A stretch of 64,000 nucleotides of DNA from Kozakia baliensis (GTDB lineage: Bacteria > Pseudomonadota > Alphaproteobacteria > Acetobacterales > Acetobacteraceae): positions 1,506,501 to 1,570,500 of the forward strand of contig NZ_CP014674.1 of the NCBI RefSeq assembly GCF_001787335.1. Reading direction: 5' to 3'. Numbering within the stretch: position 1 is the first letter of the stretch; each line of letters starts with the position of its first letter. Position numbers and translations under genes: made by a program. Below are positions 30,983 through 40,321 of this stretch, in pieces. A model generated the notes under the pieces. The model was not told where the DNA came from. It saw nothing but the letters and a program-made list of their open reading frames with translations, and did no database searches.

Positions 30983-31994
30983 AACCGATCACCTCCATCG
31001 TCTGGCTTACATCTCTCAAAAAAGTAAAAACCTCCTCCGAAGCATTATTGGAAAGCCGAACGATCATGTCGGCCGTAGGAGAGCCTGCAAGATCTGTTAC
31101 ACCACCTTGCAAAAGAGACGCCTCCACCGCGAAACGACGGTCTAAAATAGAGAGCAGGGGCATCGTCGCATTATCTGCAACTAGGGCGAGACGAATAAGC
31201 GTTTCGGCTCCCGCAAAAGCATTGGATTGGAGATGTTCCTTCCATAAAGGAGGTAGCTGCGGGCGAATATCCGCCAGTAATGCTGCAATGTGAGGGTTTT
31301 CGAGCCCGTCACGCATCAAGCGACCGATATCTCCGTCCTCAACGAGACGGCCATGATCCAACACCAAAATACGCTGAGCGAAACGCCGAACAACATCCAT
31401 TTCATGCGTGATCAGGACAATGGTCAGCCCCAATTTACGATGGATGTTTCTGAGTAGTTCGAGAATCGAGGTGGTTGTTTCAGGATCGAGGGCGGAAGTC
31501 GCTTCATCGCACAGCAGCAATGACGGATTCCCTGCCAAAGCGCGCGCAATGCCGACACGTTGCTTCTGACCGCCGGAAAGTTGCGAAGGTCTTCTTGCCG
31601 CATGACCCGAAAGCCCGACCAACTCAATCAATTCTTCAACGCGTGCTGTTCGCTCGCGCTTGGAGGCTCCTGAAATTTGGAGCGGGAGTTCGATGTTAGC
31701 GGCAACGTTTCGCGATTCCAGCAAGTTGAAATGCTGAAAGACCAATCCGATTTTGCGCCGGATGGTTACAAGCTCACGTTCGGGAAGTGTGACGAGGTCG
31801 GCGTTCTCAAGCAGAATACGCCCCTGCTGCGGTCGTTCAAGCGCGCAAAGGCAACGCAATAAGGTCGATTTACCAGCCCCAGAGCGCCCGATAACGCCAA
31901 CGATCTCTCCCTTTTCAATGCGAAAATCGATGTCGTCTAACGCAAGTTGTCCGCCAAAGCGATGGCTGACATGATCGACGTGTAAAAGACTCAT
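30963..31994 (-). CDS. metN: Methionine ABC transporter ATP-binding protein MetN
   Basis: The 343-residue ATPase has Walker A (GVIGRSGAGKSTLLRCLC), the signature LSGGQKQRVGIARAL, Walker B with LLLCDEATSALDPETT and a His switch (VLITHEMDVVRRF). It also has a C-terminal NIL regulatory domain (about residues 260-340), which in MetN senses intracellular methionine and blocks transport. The ATG at 31994 overlaps the metQ stop as ATGA. It powers uptake through MetI. Confidence 0.93.
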   Translation of the reverse strand: MSLLHVDHVSHRFGGQLALDDIDFRIEKGEIVGVIGRSGAGKSTLLRCLCALERPQQGRILLENADLVTLPERELVTIRRKIGLVFQHFNLLESRNVAANIELPLQISGASKRERTARVEELIELVGLSGHAARRPSQLSGGQKQRVGIARALAGNPSLLLCDEATSALDPETTTSILELLRNIHRKLGLTIVLITHEMDVVRRFAQRILVLDHGRLVEDGDIGRLMRDGLENPHIAALLADIRPQLPPLWKEHLQSNAFAGAETLIRLALVADNATMPLLSILDRRFAVEASLLQGGVTDLAGSPTADMIVRLSNNASEEVFTFLRDVSQTMEVIGYVAPNR

Positions 31995-32833
31995 GACCAC
32001 GCCGGAACATTCGCCCCACGGTAAATATCGATGATCGCTTTACGCACGTTAGGCTGATGGAACGCATTTACCAGCGTCGCTACCCATGCTGCGCGTGCAT
32101 CTTCTTCATTGACGGCAATAAAGCACACATATGGATTATTTTTTATCTCTTCGCGACCGATACGTTGTTTCTCAATATCGATGCCAGATTTACGCGCCCA
32201 ATCCGTATTGACGATGGCCGCGTCTAAATCCGGCAAAGCCCGGCCGACCACACCCGCATCCAATTCGCGGATCGTAATATTGCGCGGGTTATCAGTAATA
32301 TCCAACGCCGTTGGCAATAAACCAGCGGAATCGGAGACTTTCAGAACATTGAGGCTCTGCAAAAGCTTTAAAGCGCGGCCCTCATTGCTAGGATCATTAG
32401 GAACGCCGATCGTTGCATTCTGCGGCAATTCACCGACAGTTTTCCAACGTTGCGAATATAAGCCGATGGGAGAGAAATAGGTATTCCCAACCGGTGTGAT
32501 ATGAAAGCCATGCGCGGCGCTCTGCCCTTGCAGAAACGGCCCATGCTGAAAGGCATTGGCGTCAAGTTCGTGTTCCGCCAAAGCTTCATCGGGCGCATTG
32601 TAATCGGAAAATGTCGTTACCTTGACCATCAAACCGTTTTGCGCGGCGTTGGCGGTGACGATGCGCCAAATATCTTCGTCCTCGCCGGACATGATGCCGA
32701 CACGTATGGCTTTAGATGTCGTAGCGGACGTTTCAGCACGGCTGACACCTAAGGTGCTAAGGCCCCCCAAAAGGGCCAACACGGAACGGCGCGAAAGAGA
32801 AGAGGATGCGAACATAGGCCAAAGCTTCTTCAA
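31991..32833 (-). CDS. metQ: Methionine-binding protein MetQ (NlpA family)
   Basis: The 280-residue periplasmic binding protein belongs to the NlpA/MetQ family (IRVGIMSGEDEDIWRIVTAN, ELDANAFQHGPFLQGQSAAH, IGVPNDPSNEGRALKLLQSL, NTDWARKSGIDIEKQ). The signal region LSRRSVLALLGGLSTLGVSR contains a twin-arginine motif and no lipobox Cys. It is therefore probably exported by the Tat route as a soluble protein, unlike the usual MetQ lipoprotein. It is first in the operon, and a dyad lies 24 bases upstream. Confidence 0.9.
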   Translation of the reverse strand: MKKLWPMFASSSLSRRSVLALLGGLSTLGVSRAETSATTSKAIRVGIMSGEDEDIWRIVTANAAQNGLMVKVTTFSDYNAPDEALAEHELDANAFQHGPFLQGQSAAHGFHITPVGNTYFSPIGLYSQRWKTVGELPQNATIGVPNDPSNEGRALKLLQSLNVLKVSDSAGLLPTALDITDNPRNITIRELDAGVVGRALPDLDAAIVNTDWARKSGIDIEKQRIGREEIKNNPYVCFIAVNEEDARAAWVATLVNAFHQPNVRKAIIDIYRGANVPAWS

Positions 32834-32856
32834 GAGAGATATTAACTATTGACAAT

Positions 32857-32872
32857 TGTGAATAAAATCACA
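32857..32872. promoter_or_regulatory. CRP/FNR-like dyad upstream of metQ
   Basis: TGTGAATAAAATCACA is a perfect TGTGA-N6-TCACA palindrome, the classic form of CRP-family sites, 24-39 bases upstream of the metQ start codon. So close to the gene it would more likely repress or overlap the promoter. Whether this organism's CRP/FNR protein binds it is unknown. Confidence 0.4.
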
Positions 32873-33037
32873 CATTTTCCATAAAAACGCAATCATATCG
32901 CATCATCTTCATATGCTACTACGAAGTTACGTAGTGGTTACCTTGCCTTCGAAAATCTCTAAGGCTTGCGGGGCCTCATTAGCTTGTTCTTGAAAAATAA
33001 CTAGACTTTTGACGCCCAGACTACCGCGAGAGATATT

Positions 33038-33778
33038 CTACCGTTGTAATGCCAGTCTTACGGGCATTCTTCGGTAGGACAATAAATCGCGGCCCACTTG
33101 CCCGCTAGATCCACGCATTGCCGAAGGCATTGCAGCCTGTCGGATAATACGAGGTGGCGGTAAAGAGGCTATTTGCGGAAATGGGCGTGGCCTAGGAGGC
33201 GTGGGAGGAGAAAAGCTCGTTTTTACAGAGGAAGAAGCGTTTTCATGTTCGTTCCAAAGCGCCATAACGCGTTGCGCATATTCTTCCCCAAGCTGCAGGG
33301 TGAGAGAATGATAAGCGCCAGTTGCCGCACTCCAGCTATGCAGGCGACCGAATAGTTCGCTTATGAAATGTGCGCCGTATTGCGCATTATGGTCGGGATC
33401 AAATGCGTCATCCAAAGAAGCAAACGCATCGGGATGATGATGCAAATTGACCTGCATGCAGCCTACATCGATCGATTCAATTCCATGCGCCCGAAAATCC
33501 TGAGCTGCGGCGATCGCTTCGGCTTTATTGCGATAGAAATATCCTTGCCCTTGCGCATTGATCGTCCAGGGCCATGCTTGCAGACCGGCTATTGGGTCGC
33601 GACGTCCGCTTTCGATCTTACTAATGGCCTCCAGAAGCCGGTAAGGCAAATGCGCATGACGTTCCGCCATCGCAACTGCGTCTTGGCATAGGGAAGCAGG
33701 CGCTTGGTTTAAGGACGCGCATGCATCATATGGGGCGAATGCAATCAACAAGCACGCAAGAACGAAGAAACGGACCAT
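33038..33778 (-). CDS. Periplasmic lytic transglycosylase (SLT family)
   Basis: The 246-residue protein has a signal peptide (VRFFVLACLLIAFAPYDACA) and an SLT-type lytic transglycosylase domain. The catalytic Glu lies in EAISKIESGRRDP, with SIDVGCMQVNLHHHPDAFAS and ATGAYHSL as the other motifs. It cuts peptidoglycan glycan strands. The last 60 residues are proline- and arginine-rich (PPTPPRPRPFPQIASLPPPR). It is a single gene upstream of the metQ region on the same strand. A flagellar or secretion-linked role is possible but not shown. Confidence 0.82.
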   Translation of the reverse strand: MVRFFVLACLLIAFAPYDACASLNQAPASLCQDAVAMAERHAHLPYRLLEAISKIESGRRDPIAGLQAWPWTINAQGQGYFYRNKAEAIAAAQDFRAHGIESIDVGCMQVNLHHHPDAFASLDDAFDPDHNAQYGAHFISELFGRLHSWSAATGAYHSLTLQLGEEYAQRVMALWNEHENASSSVKTSFSPPTPPRPRPFPQIASLPPPRIIRQAAMPSAMRGSSGQVGRDLLSYRRMPVRLALQR

Positions 33779-33822
33779 GCTGGTAACATGATCCGTTTCT
33801 TCTTAATAAATGGTGAAGGATT

Positions 33823-34851
33823 TTATCGCAGCGCAGCCGCCAACGCTTCCGTCAGTTCTTTCGTTCCAGCCGTGCCACCCAGATCACGCGTACGCACGCC
33901 ATCTTGGTGAACCACTTTTTCGATAGCATCATCCAGGCGTTTACGTAGGTCGAAACGCCCGACATGCGCCAACATCAAGCTTGCCGCCATCAGAAGAGCC
34001 AAAGGATTGGCCACACCTTTACCGGCAATATCCGGCGCCGATCCATGCACCGCTTCAAAAATCGCCACATCCGTTCCGATATTCGCACCCGGCGCCATAC
34101 CAAGACCGCCAACAAGTCCCGCCGTCAGATCGGAGAGAATATCGCCAAACAGATTGGTCGTTACGATCACATCATATTGCCACGGATCGGTTACCAACTG
34201 CATTGCGCAAGCATCGACGATCCGCTCTTCCACAGCCACGCGGCCTTCATATTCTTTGGCAACACGTCGGCCTTCTTCAAGGAAAATGCCGCTGAAAAGC
34301 TTAAGGATATTGGCTTTATGAACCAGCGTAACCTTCTTGCGCCCATTCGCCAGCGCGTACTCGAAGGCAAAGCGCACAATACGTGCACACTCGCGACGCG
34401 AATTGAAACCACCTCCGAAAGCAAGCCCTTGCGGATCGTCGCCATCCGGCAGGTAATACTCCTTTGCAGCGTAAAGGCCTTCGATATTCTCCCGCACCAC
34501 AACGAGATCGATATGATCGAAATGCTGGCCGGAAACGACCGTCTTGGTTGGGCGAAGATTGGCGTAAAGGCCGAACTCCTGGCGTAAAGTCACATTAACG
34601 GAACGGAATCCCGCGCCCACCGGCGTGGTCAACGGGCCTTTAAGAGCAAGCCCCGTTTTCCGGATGCTGTCTAACGTCTGCTGCGGCAGAGGCGCGCCAT
34701 ATTTTTCGACTGCCTCTAAACCGCCGCTCTGGCGGTCCCAAGCAAAAGGGGCACCTAATACATCCAGCAATTCGACAACGGACGCCGTAATTTCCGGGCC
34801 GATTCCATCGCCTTCGACAAGAGTGGCGGGAATGTTCTGATCGACGACCAT
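33823..34851 (-). CDS. icd: NAD-type isocitrate dehydrogenase (IDH/IMDH family)
   Basis: The 342-residue enzyme shows LVEGDGIGPEI at the N-terminus and GFRSVNVTLRQEFGLYANLR, where the Ser of SVN and the three Arg residues bind isocitrate. It also shows LVHKANILKLF, FGDILSDLTAGLVGGLGMAP and GTAGTKELTEALA. The SxNxxLR...LYANxRP pattern fits NAD-dependent isocitrate dehydrogenase rather than LeuB. Acetic acid bacteria use this short NAD form in the citric acid cycle. It is last in a uvrD-prmA-GNAT-aminopeptidase-icd cluster. Isopropylmalate dehydrogenase is the alternative. Confidence 0.8.
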   Translation of the reverse strand: MVVDQNIPATLVEGDGIGPEITASVVELLDVLGAPFAWDRQSGGLEAVEKYGAPLPQQTLDSIRKTGLALKGPLTTPVGAGFRSVNVTLRQEFGLYANLRPTKTVVSGQHFDHIDLVVVRENIEGLYAAKEYYLPDGDDPQGLAFGGGFNSRRECARIVRFAFEYALANGRKKVTLVHKANILKLFSGIFLEEGRRVAKEYEGRVAVEERIVDACAMQLVTDPWQYDVIVTTNLFGDILSDLTAGLVGGLGMAPGANIGTDVAIFEAVHGSAPDIAGKGVANPLALLMAASLMLAHVGRFDLRKRLDDAIEKVVHQDGVRTRDLGGTAGTKELTEALAAALR

Positions 34852-34873
34852 AGATGATCCTTAAAGCGGTGAA

Positions 34874-36646
34874 TTACGGAGTAAGCGGCGCGCAAGCTTC
34901 GGCGAGCCATGCCCGCGTTTCATCGTCCAGAGCAGGGCCGATTTTTGCCAAAGTCTGAGCATGATAGTCATCAAGCCACGCCAGTTCGTCTGGCAGCAAC
35001 AAGGCAACATCAATCAATTTACGGTCGAACGGGGCAAAACCGAGAACATCGAACTCCAGGAAGGGCCCACGTCCACCAATCGGCGCCGGGCGTACCAAAA
35101 GAAGATTTTCCAAGCGAATTCCGTAATGACCCACTTCATAATATCCGGGCTCGTCGGAGACGATCATGCCCGGTTGCAAAGTCGTGGGGCGAGGCACGGA
35201 GGAGATATTCTGCGGCCCTTCATGCACCGACAAATAGCTGCCGATACCATGGCCAGTCCCGTGATCGTAGTCCAACCCCACTTGCCACAACGCATAACGT
35301 GCCAACGCATCGAGACGATGACCCGTCGTGCCCTCCGGAAAACGCGCACGCGCAAGTAAGATGTTCCCCTTTAAAACGCGCGTGAAAGCGGAGCGAATTT
35401 CATGCGGCGGCTCTGCGGGGCCAGACCAGACCGTACGCGTCACATCCGTGGTGCCGGCATCATACTGGCCACCGCTATCGATCAGATAAATCTGGTTGCG
35501 TTCCAATACCCGATCTTGCCCCGGCAAAGCCCGGTAATGGGGCAGGGCGGCATTCGGCCCAACAGCCGAGATCGCCGGGAAGCTTTCACCATGATAATCC
35601 GATGCTTCCGCACGAATCTGGTCAAGCTTCACCGCCAGATCCGTTTCCCGCATGCCGACGCCATGTTGAGAGACGAAATAAAGAAAGCGGCACAAAGCGA
35701 CAGAATCCGTCAAATGAACGCGACGCGCACCTTCCTGCTCCACTTGGTTTTTGCATGCTTTTGGCAAAACGCAGGGATCGCTCTCGCGTGAGACGATCGC
35801 TCCTGCGTCATCCAATGTCTGCACGAACCAGAACGACGTCCCGATCGGGTCGAGCCTTACCGTTTTTCCGGCAAGCGCCTTTAGCCGCGCAGGCAATGCG
35901 CCGATCGGCAGGATTTTCACATCATCCCCGAAGGATTCTTTCGCCTCGGGAGAAATCCGCGCCTCATCGACGAACAATTCCGCCGAACCATCATCATGCA
36001 ACACCCCAAAAGACAGCACGACAGGCGTATGCGGAACGTCGTCGCCGCGAATATTCAACAACCAAGCCAATGAAGTCGGGTCGCCGACCACGAGCGCCTG
36101 CTCGCCAGCCTCGCGCAATGCGTGTGCGATCCGTGCACGTTTGCTGGCACTCGTTTCACCACTCAACGCGTCACGCTGAAAACGCACAGTGCTCGCGGGC
36201 GGTTGAGGCTGATCGCGCCAGACAGCATCGATCGGATTTTTTTGTAGGGGCACCAGCTTAACGCCGGAATTTTGGAAACCCTGCAACGCCGCCTCGCTAA
36301 TCAGGCGCGGATCGTAGCCGATGCGCAATCCCTTAGCGTTTTCCTTAAGCCAAGCTGCGGGCGGCTCTTTAGTAATATGGCGACGCTCCCAAATCGTATG
36401 ATCGGCTTGGTCCTCCATCTGGCTCGTGTAACGGCCATCGGAAAAAAGCGCCGCCTTATTCGACAACAGAATTGCCAAACCGGCACTACCGGTAAAGCCG
36501 GTCAACCAAGCAAGACGTTCGGCATAAGGCGCAACATACTCGCTTAGGAATTCATCTCCTCGCGGCAGAATAAACCCATCCACGCCTTGTTGGGACAGCG
36601 CGGCCCGAACGAGGGCAGGGCGGTCGGCAAGGGGAATGGCGCTCAT
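34874..36646 (-). CDS. Aminopeptidase P family (Xaa-Pro) metallopeptidase
   Basis: The 590-residue protein is of the long three-domain aminopeptidase P type. Two N-terminal creatinase-like domains (about 1-320) precede the pita-bread catalytic domain. Metal-binding residues appear in YLIDSGGQYDAGTTDVTRTV (two Asp), HGTGHGIGSYLSVHEGP (His), SDEPGYYEVG (Glu) and GIRLENLLLV (Glu). It removes N-terminal residues before proline. The gene starts 4 bases after the GNAT gene stop. Confidence 0.92.
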   Translation of the reverse strand: MSAIPLADRPALVRAALSQQGVDGFILPRGDEFLSEYVAPYAERLAWLTGFTGSAGLAILLSNKAALFSDGRYTSQMEDQADHTIWERRHITKEPPAAWLKENAKGLRIGYDPRLISEAALQGFQNSGVKLVPLQKNPIDAVWRDQPQPPASTVRFQRDALSGETSASKRARIAHALREAGEQALVVGDPTSLAWLLNIRGDDVPHTPVVLSFGVLHDDGSAELFVDEARISPEAKESFGDDVKILPIGALPARLKALAGKTVRLDPIGTSFWFVQTLDDAGAIVSRESDPCVLPKACKNQVEQEGARRVHLTDSVALCRFLYFVSQHGVGMRETDLAVKLDQIRAEASDYHGESFPAISAVGPNAALPHYRALPGQDRVLERNQIYLIDSGGQYDAGTTDVTRTVWSGPAEPPHEIRSAFTRVLKGNILLARARFPEGTTGHRLDALARYALWQVGLDYDHGTGHGIGSYLSVHEGPQNISSVPRPTTLQPGMIVSDEPGYYEVGHYGIRLENLLLVRPAPIGGRGPFLEFDVLGFAPFDRKLIDVALLLPDELAWLDDYHAQTLAKIGPALDDETRAWLAEACAPLTP

Positions 36647-36650
36647 CTAT

Positions 36651-37163
36651 TTAATCCTCGTGCGAATTGGTCTCGAACAAACGATACATGAACACCAAAT
36701 CGAGCCAACGGCCAAATTTGCGTCCGAATTCCGGCAGAACCGACGAAGATTGGAATCCTGAATCGCGATGCAACGCTACAGAAGCCTCGTTGCTCGCCGT
36801 AATCACGCCGACAATCGCATGCATCCCTGCGCGTTCGGCGCGAATCACCATCTCCGCCAACAATAAACGGCCAACGCCGCGGCGGCGGGCCAGCTCCGCC
36901 ACATAGATGGAATGCTCGACCGTGCGGTTATATCCTTCATACGGACGAAACGGCCCATACGATGCGAAGCCCAACACGACATCGCCTTCAACAGCGACAA
37001 CGACCGGAAAACCCTTATCCTGCCGGTCTTTCATCCATGCCCGGCGCTGAGCCATCGTTTGCGCAGTATAGGCCCAGATGGCGTCGGAATTCTTAATCGC
37101 ATCGTTGGTGATGCTCAGAATGGCCGGAAGATCCGCCTCCGTCGCGTCGCGAAGTTCAACCAT
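36651..37163 (-). CDS. GNAT family N-acetyltransferase (phosphinothricin/MnaT type)
   Basis: The 170-residue enzyme matches the phosphinothricin/amino-acid acetyltransferase group: MVELRDATEADLPAILSITN, YGPFRPYEGYNRTVEHSIYV and the acetyl-CoA loop RRRGVGRLLLAEMV, then ASNEASVALHRDSGF. It probably acetylates amino acid analogues such as methionine sulfoximine or sulfone. It overlaps prmA by 8 bases. Confidence 0.85.
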   Translation of the reverse strand: MVELRDATEADLPAILSITNDAIKNSDAIWAYTAQTMAQRRAWMKDRQDKGFPVVVAVEGDVVLGFASYGPFRPYEGYNRTVEHSIYVAELARRRGVGRLLLAEMVIRAERAGMHAIVGVITASNEASVALHRDSGFQSSSVLPEFGRKFGRWLDLVFMYRLFETNSHED

Positions 37164-38055
37164 GGCGGCGCCGCAATACGAGCGTCGTCCAATCGCCCTC
37201 GCGATAGCGGCGTTCCAGCACCAATCCTTGACGGCGATGCGCGGAAAGCACCATCTGCGCCTGAGAGTTCAACAGGCCCGCCAAAATCACCGTGCCACCC
37301 GGTGCAAGATTCGCGGCCAAGGAACGCGCCATTTTGCACAGCGGACGTGCTAGGATATTGGCGAACACAAGATCATATGGCGCATCGGCACGCACTTGCG
37401 GCGTCTGCCACCCATTGCCTAAGCGACAAGTCAGAAGCGGGCCGATCCCGTTCAATCGCGCATTGCTTGCCGCCACGCGCACGGACCACGGTTCGATATC
37501 CACCGCCAGCACCGGGCGATGAAGCAATTTCGCCGCCGCCATCGCCAGAATGCCCGATCCGCAACCCATATCGAGAATACGCTGTGGTTTGCGATAGGCC
37601 ACATCCTCCAACGCCCGCAGGCAGCCGCGCGTGGAACCGTGCTCGCCGGAACCGAAAGCGATGCCAGCATCCAGCGTGATCGTCATCCGCGCCCGGGAGT
37701 GTGAACGGTCAAGATGCGTCCCGCGAATGGAAAAACGCTGCCCTACATCCTGCTGGGGGAACGCCTCATACGTGCGCGCCAGCCAGCCTTCGGCCTCGGT
37801 CTGCTGACGAGTCAGATCAGCATCCACGCCCGTCATCAGTCGCGCCAAGGTCAGGGCGCGTTCAAGCTCGTCCTCACCATAACCGACATCTTTCACGCCT
37901 TCGATGCGCCACACGCATTGCGTGTCATCCGCTTCGAAGATGCCTACCGTCGTGCAAACCGTCGCCAGCGCCTGCTCGAACAACGGAACGGCATCGTCCT
38001 CTACCGTGACGGAAATCGTCTCCAAAGCCGAAGCATGACGACGCGGCGCCTTCAC
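37156..38055 (-). CDS. prmA: Ribosomal protein L11 methyltransferase PrmA
   Basis: The 299-residue SAM-dependent methyltransferase modifies L11. Diagnostic segments are LDAGIAFGSGEHGSTRGCLR, ILDMGCGSGILAMAAAKLL (SAM motif I), AVDIEPWSVRVAASNARLNG and DLVFANILARPLCKMA (the NILAxPL motif). The N-terminal substrate-binding domain spans about residues 1-110. It overlaps uvrD by 4 bases and the GNAT gene by 8. Confidence 0.92.
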   Translation of the reverse strand: MKAPRRHASALETISVTVEDDAVPLFEQALATVCTTVGIFEADDTQCVWRIEGVKDVGYGEDELERALTLARLMTGVDADLTRQQTEAEGWLARTYEAFPQQDVGQRFSIRGTHLDRSHSRARMTITLDAGIAFGSGEHGSTRGCLRALEDVAYRKPQRILDMGCGSGILAMAAAKLLHRPVLAVDIEPWSVRVAASNARLNGIGPLLTCRLGNGWQTPQVRADAPYDLVFANILARPLCKMARSLAANLAPGGTVILAGLLNSQAQMVLSAHRRQGLVLERRYREGDWTTLVLRRRHG

Positions 38056-40271
38056 GACGCTAGTTCCACAAATTGAGCCATCACGCGCTTTTCGCCAGCC
38101 TTCTCGAAAGTAATATGCAGTCGGTCGCTATCCACACCCGTGACAACGCCATAACCGAATTTCTGATGGAATACGCGCGCCCCGACCGGAATATCAACAC
38201 GCGGCGCATCCAAAACATCCGTCACTTTAGGAACAGGCCGCATACTGCGTAACGGCCCGGACGCAAACACCGAAACATGCGCTGCCTGTTTTCGCTCCTG
38301 AAACGATTGTCCGCTATGCTGCACATGCTCATCAGGAATTTCCTCAATGAACCGACTGGGAATCGAATCCTGCCAATTGGCGTAAACCCGACGACGCGCC
38401 GCATGCACCACAACTGCGCGTCTACGCGCCCGCGTCAGCCCGACATAAGCCAGACGCCGCTCTTCCTCTAAGCTCTTCTGCCCGCCTTCATCCATACTGC
38501 GTTGGGAGGGAAATACGCCTTCTTCCCAACCGGGCAGAAACACCGTGTCGAACTCCAAACCCTTCGCGCCATGCAGCGTCATTAGGCTGATTTTGTCTTC
38601 CGCAGCGCTTTCCTCGGCTTCCGTCACCAACGCTACATGCTCAAGGAAACCCTCCAGGGATTGGAAATCCCCAATGGCCCGCAGCAATTCCTTGATATTG
38701 TCTAGCCGGCCCGGCGCTTCTGGCGATTTATCGTCTCGCCACATTTGCAAATAGCCAGAATCCTCCAGCAATTGCTCTACCGCCACAACATGCCCCTCAC
38801 GCGGCAATGTCTCACGCGCTTTGTCGAAAGCCTCCATCAACACGCGCAGGGCCTCGCGCGATTTACCTTTCAAGTTTCCGCGCGCCAGACCCTCAGACAC
38901 CGTTAGGCTTAACGGCCCATTCAATGCGCGCGCCTCGACGTGAAGCTTCTGCAAAGCCGCAGCCCCCACACCACGACGCGGCACATTGACGATGCGCTCA
39001 AACGCCAGATCGTCCGCCGGCTGCGCCAAAACACGCATATAAGCCATGGCGTCACGGATTTCCGCCCGCTCGTAAAAGCGCAGACCACCCACCACCCGAT
39101 AAGGTAGGCCCAGCGTCATCAAACGCTCTTCGAACGGGCGTGTCTGAAAGCCCGCGCGCATGAGAATGGCGATCTCGGAAAGCGGATGCCCATCCACCTT
39201 CAATCGTTCGATCGCCCCGGCAACGATCCGCGCTTCCTCATCGGAGTCCCAAACCCCGATGATTTGCACTTTCTCGCCGTGCGCATCCTCGCGCCCCGGG
39301 CGCAACGTCTTGCCTAAACGCCCGTCATTATGCGCAATTAGCCCCGCCGCCGCCGCCAGAATCTGCGCGGTCGAACGGTAGTTCCGCTCCAGGCGCACGA
39401 CCTTCGCGCCAGGGAAATCCCGCTCGAAACGCAGAATGTTCTCTACTTCCGCCCCACGCCAGGAATAGATCGACTGATCGTCATCGCCCACACAGGCAAT
39501 GTTAGCAGGTTGTCCCTCGCGCTTGGCCAGGAGACGCAGCCAGAGGTATTGAATGGTGTTGGTGTCCTGATACTCGTCCACCAGAATATAACGAAACAAG
39601 CGGTGATACTGCGCGAGAACATCCGGCCGCGTGCGCAATATCTCCGTCGTATGCAGCATCAGATCGCCGAAATCGCAGGCATTCACCGCGATCAAACGCG
39701 CCTGGTATGCCGCATAAATCTTGCGCGCGTGGCCACCACCGCCAAAATCGCTGTCCTCAGCAGGCGTCACGCGCTCCGGCGTTAACCCGCGATCTTTCCA
39801 ACGCTGGATAACGCCAAGCATTCCTTGAGCAGGCCAGCGCTTGGTGTCGATACGAAACGGCTCCATCACCTGCTTCACCAAACGCAGTTGATCGTCCGTA
39901 TCCAGAATTGTGAACCCACTCGTCAGCCCGACATATTCGGCATGACGCCGCAGCATCCGCGCGCAAATGGAATGGAACGTGCCCAGCCATAACCCTTCGA
40001 CGGACTCGCCTAGCAACGCACCTACACGCTCGCGCATTTCGCGCGCAGCCTTGTTGGTGAACGTCACCGCCAGAATCTGATGCGGTCGCGCGCAGCCCGT
40101 CAGAAGCAGATGCGCGAAACGAGTCGTCAAAACGCGCGTCTTGCCGGTTCCCGCACCTGCGAGAATCAATAACGGGCCTTCCGTCGTCTCGATTGCTTCA
40201 CGCTGTTCGGGATTCAAGCGTTCAAGATACTCGAGTGTCGAGCGCGGAGATGGGATAGGGGATTGCGTCAC
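38052..40271 (-). CDS. uvrD: UvrD/PcrA-type DNA helicase
   Basis: The 739-residue SF1A helicase has motif I ILAGAGTGKTRVLTTR near residue 35, AVTFTNKAAREMRERV (Ia), YILVDEYQDTNTIQYLW (II), CVGDDDQSIYSWRGAEV (III), RLERNYRSTAQIL (IV), SLMTLHGAKGLEFDTVF (V) and RRLAYVGLTRARRRA (VI). A C-terminal Tudor-like segment follows (GARVFHQKFGYGVVTGVDSD). It acts in excision and mismatch repair. It is first in the five-gene minus-strand cluster and divergent from the first radC-like gene. Confidence 0.94.
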   Translation of the reverse strand: MTQSPIPSPRSTLEYLERLNPEQREAIETTEGPLLILAGAGTGKTRVLTTRFAHLLLTGCARPHQILAVTFTNKAAREMRERVGALLGESVEGLWLGTFHSICARMLRRHAEYVGLTSGFTILDTDDQLRLVKQVMEPFRIDTKRWPAQGMLGVIQRWKDRGLTPERVTPAEDSDFGGGGHARKIYAAYQARLIAVNACDFGDLMLHTTEILRTRPDVLAQYHRLFRYILVDEYQDTNTIQYLWLRLLAKREGQPANIACVGDDDQSIYSWRGAEVENILRFERDFPGAKVVRLERNYRSTAQILAAAAGLIAHNDGRLGKTLRPGREDAHGEKVQIIGVWDSDEEARIVAGAIERLKVDGHPLSEIAILMRAGFQTRPFEERLMTLGLPYRVVGGLRFYERAEIRDAMAYMRVLAQPADDLAFERIVNVPRRGVGAAALQKLHVEARALNGPLSLTVSEGLARGNLKGKSREALRVLMEAFDKARETLPREGHVVAVEQLLEDSGYLQMWRDDKSPEAPGRLDNIKELLRAIGDFQSLEGFLEHVALVTEAEESAAEDKISLMTLHGAKGLEFDTVFLPGWEEGVFPSQRSMDEGGQKSLEEERRLAYVGLTRARRRAVVVHAARRRVYANWQDSIPSRFIEEIPDEHVQHSGQSFQERKQAAHVSVFASGPLRSMRPVPKVTDVLDAPRVDIPVGARVFHQKFGYGVVTGVDSDRLHITFEKAGEKRVMAQFVELAS

Positions 40272-40321
40272 CCGCCAAATATAGAGAGAGATTGCGCCAT
40301 GGCCAATTCCTCTTTCCCAAA

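Noticed and set aside
32834-33037. SAM riboswitch upstream of metQ
   Set aside because: No recognisable SAM-I, SAM-II or SAM/SAH core was seen; only short dyads including a CRP-like one.
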